A stretch of 64,000 nucleotides of DNA from positions 260,414 through 324,413 of the forward strand of contig DULN01000009.1 in NCBI GenBank assembly GCA_012840355.1, given 5' to 3'. Position 1 is the stretch's first letter, and every line of letters begins with the position of its first letter. Below are positions 54,001 through 61,441 of this stretch, in pieces. The translations under genes and the position numbers were made by a program. This DNA comes from Clostridiales bacterium. GTDB taxonomy: Bacteria; Bacillota; Clostridia; Oscillospirales; CAG-272. The notes beneath the pieces were generated by a model. That model was not told where the DNA came from and made no database searches. It was given only the letters and a program-made list of their open reading frames with translations.

Positions 54001-54843
54001 TACTTCGCCAAACTCGAACCGGAAGTTGCAGCGCTCGGCGATTTTGACGGTGTTCTCTATCGCCTCTGGGCACGCGGCAAAAAGCTGCTGCATTTCTTCG
54101 GTCGATTTGTAATAAAACTCGTCGGTCTCAAACCCGAGCGGACGCCCGTCGGTTATAACGCTGCCGGTCTGTATGCACATCAAAATCGCGTGCGTCTCGG
54201 CGTCCTGACGCTTTATATAGTGCACATCGTTTGTCGCCACAAGCGGTATGCCTGTGCGCTTTGACAGCTCTACCAGCGCATCGTTTACAGTTTTTTGCTC
54301 TGGCAGTCCGTGGTCCTGCAACTCGAGGTAAAAATTGCCCCGGCCGAAGATTTGCTCGAGTTTTTTCGCATGCTCTTCGGCTGCGTTCATGTCCCCGCGC
54401 ATTATCGCCTGCGGGATATAGCCGCCAAGGCATGCCGAAAGCGCAATAAGCCCCTCCGCATGCCGCTCGAGCAGCTCGAGGTCGGCGCGCGGCTTGGAAT
54501 AAAACCCCTCTATAAACGCGCGCGACACTATGCGGATGAGGTTTTTGTAGCCCACTTCGTCTTTTACTAGCAAAACGAGGTGATAGTTTTCGCTGTCCGT
54601 ACCGTGTGTCTTGTCAAACCGCGTGCGCGGCGCGACGTATATCTCGCAGCCGATTATCGGCTTTATCCCCTCATCCACACAGGCACGGAAAAAGGCGACG
54701 GCACCGTACATAACGCCGTGGTCGGTTATCGCCACCGCGTCATGCCCGGCAGCCTTCGCCGCCTTTGGTATGTCCGCTATGCGGCATGCGCCATCGAGCA
54801 GACTGTACTCGCTATGAAGATGTAGATGTACAAATCCGGACAT
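51100..54843 (-). CDS. dnaE: DNA polymerase III alpha subunit (DnaE)
   Basis: 1247 residues. Order: PHP domain (VHLHLHSEYSLLDGA, metal His residues intact), palm and thumb with GPGRGSGAGSLVAYL and the catalytic PDFDIDF, fingers, helix-hairpin-helix (YNYISRTYSLGGTRRQTEALIKAGALDCFG), and an OB domain. A Pro/Gly/Ser-rich low-complexity linker of about 100 residues (about 1077-1174) separates the OB region from a C-terminal domain of about 73 residues that looks like the terminal part of other DnaE proteins. No clear ribosome site precedes the ATG at 54843. No PolC is in the window. It follows whiA by 56 bases. Confidence 0.95.
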   Translation of the reverse strand: MSGFVHLHLHSEYSLLDGACRIADIPKAAKAAGHDAVAITDHGVMYGAVAFFRACVDEGIKPIIGCEIYVAPRTRFDKTHGTDSENYHLVLLVKDEVGYKNLIRIVSRAFIEGFYSKPRADLELLERHAEGLIALSACLGGYIPQAIMRGDMNAAEEHAKKLEQIFGRGNFYLELQDHGLPEQKTVNDALVELSKRTGIPLVATNDVHYIKRQDAETHAILMCIQTGSVITDGRPLGFETDEFYYKSTEEMQQLFAACPEAIENTVKIAERCNFRFEFGEVYLPKYAPPAGFDPDSYLRKLANTGLAKKLMSGEIVPDEKRTPEMYRERIDYELSVISQMGYSEYFLIVADFVGFAKSHDIPTGPGRGSGAGSLVAYLIGITDIDPLRYDLLFEAFLNPERVSMPDFDIDFCYNRRDEVIAYVADKYGHDHVAQIITFGTMAARAAVRDVGRALGMSYAEVDRVAKLIPQRLGITLEDAMVDPFIRELYENDPKIRRLLDISRAVEGMPRHASTHAAGVVITDHPVEDYVPLSVNGDVIVTQYDMDTVAMLGLLKFDFLGLRYLTIIDECSRQIKQSNTNFDIKKIPQDDEAAYELLSSGHTDGLFQLESAGMRQLLMRLKPRSIEDIMISIALYRPGPMDAIPRYLENRADPSKIKYKVPALAEILNETSGVIVYQEQVMQIFRAVAGYTYGRADIVRRAISKKKADVIEAERTGFIEGAVKLGCPREDAEELFEDMTAFANYGFKKSHAAAYAVLSYQTAYLKANYPGQYLAALMTSVLGSQTKLAEYIAECTRLGIKLLPPDINESTAVFRYIEPEKEGDPGTIRYGLLAVKGIGEGFISKVIAERELNGKFTSLYNYISRTYSLGGTRRQTEALIKAGALDCFGARRSQMLAVYEKIYEIVQSGAKNEVEGQIDLFGPGDEPQIELPDIPEFGLRERLALEREATGLYFSGHLFDQYKPAADALGAVPISRIKSAFADDHSSDEQTYDNIVAPGKTITVAGIVTKRLNKLTRAGDPMAFVTIEDRYADMEIIVFSNVLAEYGHLLVYETPIAATGELSVREDSYQAQNKNDDEPAVPEPKLLVRTIVPLAAPGGQPIPYAPAKSHAVEPPMQERAASESPGTESRSDEGLKSQGGSGSGPVVYIPATYRMKMQSPAGAAETQNGGAAKPKRLFLRVPSTGSELYRKALNLAEIFEGNAYGKTETYFYDASTGKYARFEPGVCLSDFVLGEFVRLLGEQNVVLK

Positions 54844-54899
54844 GGCATTTTATTTTAAACATCAAAAAGATTTTGACCGCAGCGGCACACTGCGGCGTC

Positions 54900-55766
54900 T
54901 TAGTTTACAAACTTCATGATTCTGTCTAGCCTATGCTTTACGCCCGATTTTGTAAGCGGCGGGTCGTGCAGCGCGGCAAGCTCTGCGAGCGTCGCGTTGG
55001 GGTTCTCTATTCTCACTTTTGCAGTTTCAAGAAGCTCGGGCGGCACCCCATCCGTGCCCAAAGCTAGTAACCTGCTTATCGCCTCAAGCTGGCTTTGCGC
55101 CGCGTTGACGGTTTTTGATATATTCGCGGTATCGCAATTAGCGCAGCGGTTGGCGTTGCCGCGCAGCTCGCGCACGATTTTGGCGTTCATAAGCTCAAAC
55201 GCCGCCTTCTGCGCCCCGATGATATGGAGCACGTCCTCCACCGACTCGCTGCCTTTAAAATAAATGCCCGTCGCATTTGTCGCGGGCCTGTCGACTATCC
55301 CCGGAGTTAAGCCAAACTCTGAAAGCAGCTCTGCGATTTGCCCGGCTCTGCCGTCTTTCGGAGCTATAAACTCAAGATGGTACGAGCGGCCGGGCGCGTT
55401 GACCGTACCGCACTCGACGAATGCGCCACGCAAAAACGCGTGCCGGCAATTCTCGCAAACGAAAACATCCCGGCTTAGCGTGCTGCTTGCGTCTTCGCCC
55501 AGATCGCCGAAAATAATGTCAAGTTCCGACGGGATTTTTACCGTAAGCTTTGCGCCCGCCTCGCAGGATATGCCGAATACTCCCCGCATAAGCTCGCTCA
55601 GGCAGCGGCCGACTTCGGGCAAATCGGCGCGCAGCTCTATGCATTCGCGCGTAAACACCCGTGACGCGAACATGCAGCCGTACAAAAACGAGCGCCGGCA
55701 GCATTTCTTTTTTATCTTTATCCCGCAAAGATCGCACTTGACGCGCTGTGAAAACGAGAGCTTCAT
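54900..55766 (-). CDS. whiA: DNA-binding protein WhiA
   Basis: 288 residues. An N-terminal LAGLIDADG-like fold (CCRRSFLYGCMF, FLRGAFVECGTVNAPGRSYHLEF) is joined to a C-terminal helix-turn-helix (LAALHDPPLTKSGVKHRLDRIMK). WhiA controls cell division and, in actinobacteria, sporulation septation. NCDTANISKTVNAA is the conserved link region. Cys pairs (residues 11/14, 22/23, 103/106, 209/212) are more numerous than in most homologues, worth noting but not proof of metal binding. It lies between rapZ and dnaE; yvcK, normally between rapZ and whiA, is missing. Confidence 0.95.
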   Translation of the reverse strand: MKLSFSQRVKCDLCGIKIKKKCCRRSFLYGCMFASRVFTRECIELRADLPEVGRCLSELMRGVFGISCEAGAKLTVKIPSELDIIFGDLGEDASSTLSRDVFVCENCRHAFLRGAFVECGTVNAPGRSYHLEFIAPKDGRAGQIAELLSEFGLTPGIVDRPATNATGIYFKGSESVEDVLHIIGAQKAAFELMNAKIVRELRGNANRCANCDTANISKTVNAAQSQLEAISRLLALGTDGVPPELLETAKVRIENPNATLAELAALHDPPLTKSGVKHRLDRIMKFVN

Positions 55767-55804
55767 GCGTGACTCACTCCGGTTAATTTATGATTAACGG
55801 GGGC

Positions 55805-56683
55805 TTATTTGTCTCCTGTGAACTTTTTTATTATATCCCTGTGGATTGTAACGGTATTATAGTTTTTCTCGCGCAAATGGCTTGCAAGCGCCTCCGCTAT
55901 CGCAACCGAGCGGTGCTTGCCGCCCGTGCAGCCGAACGCTATTATAAGCTGGGGCTTTCCCTCATCCATATATTGCGGGAGCAAAAAGTCTACCATGTCG
56001 TAAAGTTTGTCCATGAAGGCTCTCGTCTGTTCGTGTGAGAACACATAGTCGCGCACCGGGTCGTCAAGCCCGGTAAGGTCCCTCAGTTCGGGGACATAAT
56101 AGGGGTTCGGGAAGCAGCGCACGTCGAAAACCAAGTCCGCCTCCGTCGCTATCCCGTATTTAAAACCGAACGATAGGCAGGTTATTATCATCCCGCCGCC
56201 GCTCTCGGAAGCGAAAAGGATTGCTTTAATGCGGTCGCGAAGCTGCATTGGCGTCAGCGTCGAGGTGTCGATCACATAGTCGGCGCGCGCTTTCACCGGC
56301 TCAAGCAGCTCGCGTTCAAGCGCTATCGCCTCCGATACCGTGACGTTTCTGAGCGCCACAAGCGGATGCAGGCGCCGGGTCTCCTTATACCGGTTCAAAA
56401 GCACCCGGTCGTTGCAATCTATAAACACCGTCCGGCAGGCGAAGCCGCGCTTTTTGAGCAGGTCAATTTGCCCGAACAGAGTGTCGAACTCCTGCTCGCC
56501 CCTCACATCTAGGATAAACGCCACATTTTGCGCCCTGCCCGGCGTTTGTGTATAAAGCTCCGCGAATGTCGCTATGAGCGCCGCGGGCATGTTGTCGATG
56601 CAGTAATACCCCATATCCTCAAGGGTATTCGAAGCTTGCGTCTTGCCGGCTCCCGACATCCCCGTGAGCACTATAAACTCCAT
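55805..56683 (-). CDS. rapZ: RapZ/YvcJ-family nucleotide-binding protein
   Basis: 292 residues: Walker A GMSGAGKTQ (8-16), Walker B-like FILDVRG, and the C-terminal domain with SFGFKYGIATEADLVFDVRCFPNPY and AFGCTGGKHRSVAIAEALA. In Bacillus YvcJ binds and hydrolyses ATP/GTP and influences competence; in E. coli RapZ guides decay of the sRNA GlmZ. The C-terminal domain here is well conserved, including the His-Arg-Ser of GGKHRS. The cluster murB-rapZ-whiA is typical of Firmicutes, but the intervening yvcK is absent. Confidence 0.95.
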   Translation of the reverse strand: MEFIVLTGMSGAGKTQASNTLEDMGYYCIDNMPAALIATFAELYTQTPGRAQNVAFILDVRGEQEFDTLFGQIDLLKKRGFACRTVFIDCNDRVLLNRYKETRRLHPLVALRNVTVSEAIALERELLEPVKARADYVIDTSTLTPMQLRDRIKAILFASESGGGMIITCLSFGFKYGIATEADLVFDVRCFPNPYYVPELRDLTGLDDPVRDYVFSHEQTRAFMDKLYDMVDFLLPQYMDEGKPQLIIAFGCTGGKHRSVAIAEALASHLREKNYNTVTIHRDIIKKFTGDK

Positions 56684-56779
56684 ACTTCCTCGCTCCCGCT
56701 ATTCCGCTTTGGTTTTCACGCGCACCGGGATAAAACCTTCCCCCGCAGTTTTGCTTGTCCTGATGGGGCTCTGGCGCGG

Positions 56780-57703
56780 TCACTCAGCCGGGATAAAGCG
56801 CACCTCGGGCTGAATTTCCACGCCGAACTGCCTGTATACTTCTTCCTGGATATGTTCTATGAGTTTTAGTACATCCGACGCGGTTGCGCCGCCTTTGTTG
56901 ACGATAAAGCCGGCGTGCTTTTCCGACACCTGCGCCCCGCCGATCGATTTGCCTTTTAGCCCCGAGTCTTCGATAAGCTTTGCCGTAAAATATCCCTTGC
57001 AGCGTTTGAAAACGCTCCCCGCGCTCGGCAGATCGAGCGGCTGTTTTTCTATCCTTTGGTTCATGAGGTTTTTCATCAGCGTCTCGATTTCGACAGGGTC
57101 GCTTTCATTTAACCTAAAGTCGGACGACAATATGATAAGCGGTGAGTTCATATAAATGCTTTCCCTGTATCCGAACCGTTGCTCATCGCCACTGTACACC
57201 TCGATTTCGCCGGTCTCAGGGTTGTACACCCGGCTTGATATGCAAACGTCTTTTATCTCGCCTCCGTATGCGCCAGCATTCATATAAACCGCGCCGCCGA
57301 CGGAACCGGGTATCCCGTAAGTAAACTCAAGCCCCGATAGCGACGAGCGGTATGCGGCGACCGAAAGCGCTGTAACCGACATCCCGCTTCCCGCCGTTAT
57401 AATCGGGCCGTCTATTTTTATCGATTTGAGTTCCGAAGTAAAAATTACGACGCCTCGGTAACCGGGGTCGTCAAACAGCACGTTAGAGGCGTTGCCGAAA
57501 ACATTATACCGAACGCCGATCGACCTGGCATATTCCACAAGACTGATCAGCGCGCGCTCTGTTTTGGGATATACGACAAAGTCGGCAGGCCCGCCAATCT
57601 TAAACGTGCAAAGGGCAGAAAGCGGATAATCGGCCAAAAAGGTCAATTCCCCGCTTTCAGATTCCGATATTAAATATTGTCTTAGCGTCGCGTAATCAGT
57701 CAT
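56780..57703 (-). CDS. murB: UDP-N-acetylenolpyruvoylglucosamine reductase
   Basis: A 307-residue FAD enzyme forming UDP-MurNAc with NADPH. FAD-binding blocks are ALCTFKIGGPADFVVYP, NVFGNASNVLF and GIPGSVGGAVYMNAGAYGGEI; the catalytic Ser lies in LPSAGSVFKR and the Glu in the C-terminal VEIQPEVRFIP. The short type without the E. coli loop (type II) fits Firmicutes. Probably first of the run murB-rapZ-whiA-dnaE (gaps 96, 38 and 56 bases). Confidence 0.97.
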   Translation of the reverse strand: MTDYATLRQYLISESESGELTFLADYPLSALCTFKIGGPADFVVYPKTERALISLVEYARSIGVRYNVFGNASNVLFDDPGYRGVVIFTSELKSIKIDGPIITAGSGMSVTALSVAAYRSSLSGLEFTYGIPGSVGGAVYMNAGAYGGEIKDVCISSRVYNPETGEIEVYSGDEQRFGYRESIYMNSPLIILSSDFRLNESDPVEIETLMKNLMNQRIEKQPLDLPSAGSVFKRCKGYFTAKLIEDSGLKGKSIGGAQVSEKHAGFIVNKGGATASDVLKLIEHIQEEVYRQFGVEIQPEVRFIPAE

Positions 57704-57731
57704 AGCTTAATTATCCATGATATTATTCTGA

Positions 57732-57762
57732 TTTTGCGGCTTTTATATTTTATGCCGCAAAA
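57732..57762 (-). repeat. Hairpin between tyrS and murB
   Basis: A 9-bp stem TTTTGCGGC / GCCGCAAAA with a 13-base AT loop, downstream of the tyrS stop on the minus strand. No T-run follows, so it may be a weak terminator or processing site. Confidence 0.45.
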
Positions 57763-57809
57763 GACCCAATGATGAATGCCGCGGTTACGACTGTGGCGCG
57801 GCAAATGGT

Positions 57810-59036
57810 TCAACCGATTGTATAGCGCATGAAAACCTTTTTGCCCTTTTTCACGATTATATCGCGCGTGGCGAAATCTTCAGCGGAAAGCTCCGCATCG
57901 ATCGATGCGACTTTCTCGTCGCAAACCGCAACGCCGCCCTGCTGGATAAGCCTTCTCGCCTCGCCTTTCGAAGGCGCGAGTTTGCCCAAAACCAGCATGT
58001 CGACGACTTTAATTTTGCCGTCCTTAAAGTCGTCTGACGAAAGCACGCAGGTAGGCATATTTTCGGATATCCCGCCCGCCGAGAACAGCGTGCGCGCGGC
58101 TTCGAGCGCCTTGTTTGCTTCCTCTTCGCCGTGGACAAGCTTTGTCAGCTCGAACGCGAGCAGCTCCTTCGCCACGTTGAGCTCGCTGCCTTCGAGCTTT
58201 TCGTATTTTGCTATCTCATCGAGCGGCAGGAAGGTAAGCATTTTAAGGCAATTTATAACGTCGGCATCGGCGATATTGCGCCAGTACTGGAAAAAGTCGT
58301 ACGGAGGCGTCTTTTCAGGGTCAAGCCATACCGCGCCCTTTTCGGTTTTGCCCATCTTTTTGCCTTCGCTATTGGTAAGCAGCTTGAACGTGAGGCCATA
58401 TGCCTCCCCGCCGACTTTGCGGCGGATAAGCTCCACGCCGCCTATGATATTCGACCACTGGTCGTCGCCGCCGAGCTGCAGTTTGCAGCCGTAATCGAGA
58501 TAGAGCCTGTAGAAATCGTAGCTCTGCAGCAGCATGTAGTTGAATTCAAGGAACGTCAGGCCCGTCTCAAGCCGCGCTTTGTAGCATTCGGCCGCAAGCA
58601 TCCGGTTAACCGAAAAATGGGGGCCGATGTCGCGCAAAAACTCGATATAATTGAGCCCTAAAAGCCAGTCGGCATTGTTTATAAACAGCGCTTTGCCTTC
58701 GGATATATCAATAAAGCGCGACATTTGCTTTTTAAAACACTCGATGTTGTGATCGATCGTCTCTTTTGACAGCATTTTGCGCATATCGGACTTACCCGTC
58801 GGGTCTCCGATCATGCCGGTGCCGCCGCCGAGCAGCGCTATCGGGCGATGGCCCGCCCGCTGCATATGCGCCATAATCTTCATCTGCAGAAAATGTCCCA
58901 CATGCAGACTGTCGGCTGTGGGGTCAAACCCAATATAGAATGTAACTTTCTCGTTATCTAGCAGTTTATCAACGGCTTCAAGGTCGGTGCATTGCGCCAG
59001 AAGCCCACGGTCGGTAAATTCCTGAATTATGCTCAT
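57810..59036 (-). CDS. tyrS: Tyrosyl-tRNA synthetase
   Basis: 408 residues. The HIGH motif is HVGH (45-48) in [15 protein letters not shown]; the KMSKS-equivalent reads KMGKT (227-231), a variant common in bacterial TyrRS. The Tyr pocket [12 protein letters not shown] is intact. The C-terminal S4 domain (about 340-408) binds tRNA ([22 protein letters not shown]). The start is the ATG at 59036 ([12 protein letters not shown]); an in-frame extension to 59120 has no family match. No T-box leader in the 120 bases after recN. Confidence 0.97.
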   Translation of the reverse strand: MSIIQEFTDRGLLAQCTDLEAVDKLLDNEKVTFYIGFDPTADSLHVGHFLQMKIMAHMQRAGHRPIALLGGGTGMIGDPTGKSDMRKMLSKETIDHNIECFKKQMSRFIDISEGKALFINNADWLLGLNYIEFLRDIGPHFSVNRMLAAECYKARLETGLTFLEFNYMLLQSYDFYRLYLDYGCKLQLGGDDQWSNIIGGVELIRRKVGGEAYGLTFKLLTNSEGKKMGKTEKGAVWLDPEKTPPYDFFQYWRNIADADVINCLKMLTFLPLDEIAKYEKLEGSELNVAKELLAFELTKLVHGEEEANKALEAARTLFSAGGISENMPTCVLSSDDFKDGKIKVVDMLVLGKLAPSKGEARRLIQQGGVAVCDEKVASIDAELSAEDFATRDIIVKKGKKVFMRYTIG

Positions 59037-59156
59037 ACTGACTTTCTTTGATTGCGGTCGATTTGGCGGGGAAATCGCACGGCAATCGCACATACCCTTC
59101 CTCTTAGTTTTTGCTTGCATACCCGCCTATTTATATTTTAATGTTTTGTATCTTTT

Positions 59157-60830
59157 TTATTTGCCGCTGTCGAGCAGCTCCTCTGCTGTCATAAGCAGCT
59201 TTTCGGTAATCTCGGCACCGCCCATGATGCGCGCTAGCTCCCTGATCCGGCCCTCGCGGTCGAGCGGGGTAACCTCAGTTTCAACGCGCCCGCCCACCTC
59301 GCGCTTGCTTATAAGCATCTGGGTATCCGCAAGCGCCGCTATCTGCGCCGAGTGGGTTACGCATATGACCTGCGCTGCCTGCGCGAGGTTTTTCAGTTTC
59401 ACGCCAATTTTATACGACGTCTTGCCGGACACGCCGGTGTCTATCTCGTCGAATATGAGCGTCGAGGCACCGCCGCGCGACAGCACGGTTTTTATCGCCA
59501 GCATAACGCGCGAAAGCTCGCCGCCAGAGGCTATTTTTGCAAGCGGTTTCGGAGGCTCGCCGGGGTTGGTGGTTATGAGAAACTCCACAGCGTCTATGCC
59601 GCGCTTAGTATATGTCGGCTCGCGGGTTATGCCAACTTCAAACGCCGCCTTCGCCATCTCAAGCTCGCCCAGCTCCGCCGTCACGGCAGCCGAAAGCCGC
59701 TCCGCCGCCTCTTTTCTCGCCGCAGAAAGCGCCTCTGCTGCTTCTTCTACTTTCGCGCGCGCTTCATCAAGCCTTCTGTCCAGCTCCGCCATGCGGAGGT
59801 CGCTCTCCTCAAGCGCCGAAAGCTCGGCGGCGATTTTTGCGCGGTATTCCAGTATCTCTTTTATATGTGCGCCGTATTTGCGTTTGAGCTTCTCGATTGC
59901 GTCAAGCCGGCTTTCGATTCTGTCGAGCTCTTCCGAGGGGTCGACGTCGAGGTCGTCGCCGCATGCGTCGGCCACGCGCTCAACTATGTCCTCAAGCTCC
60001 GAGCGCACATTGTAAAGCCTTTCTATATAGCCGTCGGCGCCGGGCACAAACTCCCGCAGCTGCTCGAGCGCCGGTATCGCCCGCGTGACAAGGTCATAAG
60101 CCGACATGCCTTTTTCCGCCCTGTACAGCGCGGCTCGCAAAAGCCGCGAATGCCGCGATATAAGCTCAAGATTGCGCAGCTTCAGCCTTCTTGCCTCAAG
60201 CGCTTCCTCCTCGCTGGGCTTTAGCTTCGCGCCGTCTATATCGGCAAGCTGAAAACGCAGCATTTCGACACGCCGCTCTTTTTCAGCCTCGTCAATCGAC
60301 AGCGCCTTTTTCTCCTCTAAAAGCTTGCACAATTCCGCATAAGCCTCCGCATACTTTTCGAGAAGCTTTTCCGTGCCCGCATACATGTCGAGCAGGGTAA
60401 GGTGCGCCGAGGGGTTAAGCAGCGCCTGGTTTTCGTGCTGGCCGTGGATATTTATAAGCACCGCGCCGAGCTCACGCAATGTCGACGCCGGCACCGCGCG
60501 CCCGTTTATCCGGGCGACCGACCTTCCGTCGGGCGTAAACTCTCGGCTCACGAAAAGCATGCCATCCTCGTCGGGCGCAATGCCGAGCTCAGAAAGCGCC
60601 GAAAGCTCGTCACCGCTAAACCCGCCGAACACCGCGCTAACGGTAGCCGACCGCTCGCCCATGCGGATTAGCTCTTTCTGCGCGCGCGCGCCGAGCAATA
60701 GCATTATCGAGTCTATTATAATCGATTTGCCCGCGCCGGTCTCGCCGGTCAGCACCGTCAACCCGGGCGAAAAGCTTATTGCCGCGCGCTTTATAACGGC
60801 TATATTCTCGATATCAAGCTCATATAACAT
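59157..60830 (-). CDS. recN: DNA repair protein RecN
   Basis: A 557-residue SMC-like ATPase acting early at double-strand breaks. Walker A is GETGAGKS (29-36); a long central coiled coil (about 155-360) separates it from the C-terminal half with the signature SGGELSRVMLAIKTVL, Walker B TLIFDEIDTGVSG and the D/H-loop VICVTHSAQIAAL. The ATG at 60830 gives MLYELDIENIAVI, the standard N-terminus; an extension to 60863 is unsupported. It follows argR, the common argR(ahrC)-recN arrangement of Firmicutes. Confidence 0.97.
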   Translation of the reverse strand: MLYELDIENIAVIKRAAISFSPGLTVLTGETGAGKSIIIDSIMLLLGARAQKELIRMGERSATVSAVFGGFSGDELSALSELGIAPDEDGMLFVSREFTPDGRSVARINGRAVPASTLRELGAVLINIHGQHENQALLNPSAHLTLLDMYAGTEKLLEKYAEAYAELCKLLEEKKALSIDEAEKERRVEMLRFQLADIDGAKLKPSEEEALEARRLKLRNLELISRHSRLLRAALYRAEKGMSAYDLVTRAIPALEQLREFVPGADGYIERLYNVRSELEDIVERVADACGDDLDVDPSEELDRIESRLDAIEKLKRKYGAHIKEILEYRAKIAAELSALEESDLRMAELDRRLDEARAKVEEAAEALSAARKEAAERLSAAVTAELGELEMAKAAFEVGITREPTYTKRGIDAVEFLITTNPGEPPKPLAKIASGGELSRVMLAIKTVLSRGGASTLIFDEIDTGVSGKTSYKIGVKLKNLAQAAQVICVTHSAQIAALADTQMLISKREVGGRVETEVTPLDREGRIRELARIMGGAEITEKLLMTAEELLDSGK

Positions 60831-60940
60831 GGCATACTTCAAAAAACCTAAACCGGCGGGCACCTTCGGACGGCTGCCCGTCCGCGCGCGGGCCGCGCCG
60901 GCTTACGCTTCTTATATTTTTTACTTGCCCTGTGCGAGCG

Positions 60941-61441
60941 CTACCTTCTTCCTGTATCAGCGCGCAGTGCGCTGCGGAATTTCTCCGCGAGCTCCGCGGC
61001 GGCCTCGCGCTCCCGCACCAATATGAAAACGGTATCGTCGCCCGCAATACAGCCGACAATATCGCCCCAGTTTATGCCGTCGACGGCTGCGCCCGCCGCC
61101 TGTGCCATGCCTGAGTACGTCTTCAGCACCACAATATTGTCGGCATAGTCTACCTTTATTACTGTTTCTCTGATTATATTGCGGTACTTTGCTGAAATTC
61201 TTGCCTCGTCGTTTGTTGAGACCGCGTACCTGTATTTGTTTTGCCCGTCGTCGCACGCGATCTTAACAAGCTTCAGGTCGCGGATGTCGCGCGAGATTGT
61301 CGCCTGGGTAACTTCTATCCCAGCCTCGCGCAACTTCGCGATAAGCTCATCCTGCGTTTCGATAGGGTATTCCTGAATGATCTCGAGGATTTTTCGGTGA
61401 CGAGCGCTTTTCATGTTTGTTTTGCCGTTTGCGTTATTCAT
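60941..61441 (-). CDS. argR: Arginine repressor ArgR/AhrC
   Basis: 166 residues. The N-terminal winged helix (about 12-80) has the recognition segment TQATISRDIRDLKLVKI; the C-terminal hexamerisation and arginine-binding domain has INWGDIVGCIAGDDTVFILVR with the Asp-Asp pair that contacts arginine. It controls arginine synthesis and breakdown. No arg gene is in this window. The ATG at 61441 overlaps the stop of the upstream LytM-like gene by four bases; Met10 (MKSARHRKIL) is a possible alternative start. Confidence 0.95.
   Translation of the reverse strand: MNNANGKTNMKSARHRKILEIIQEYPIETQDELIAKLREAGIEVTQATISRDIRDLKLVKIACDDGQNKYRYAVSTNDEARISAKYRNIIRETVIKVDYADNIVVLKTYSGMAQAAGAAVDGINWGDIVGCIAGDDTVFILVREREAAAELAEKFRSALRADTGRR

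Noticed and set aside
59037..59156. Possible T-box leader before tyrS (also checked before trpS and alaS)
   Set aside because: Gaps are too short (120, 25 and about 47 bases of leader) and contain no T-box sequence or specifier stem.
60831..60940. GC-rich inverted repeats between argR and recN as a terminator
   Set aside because: Competing 6-bp stems and a distant T-run; too weak to call either way.
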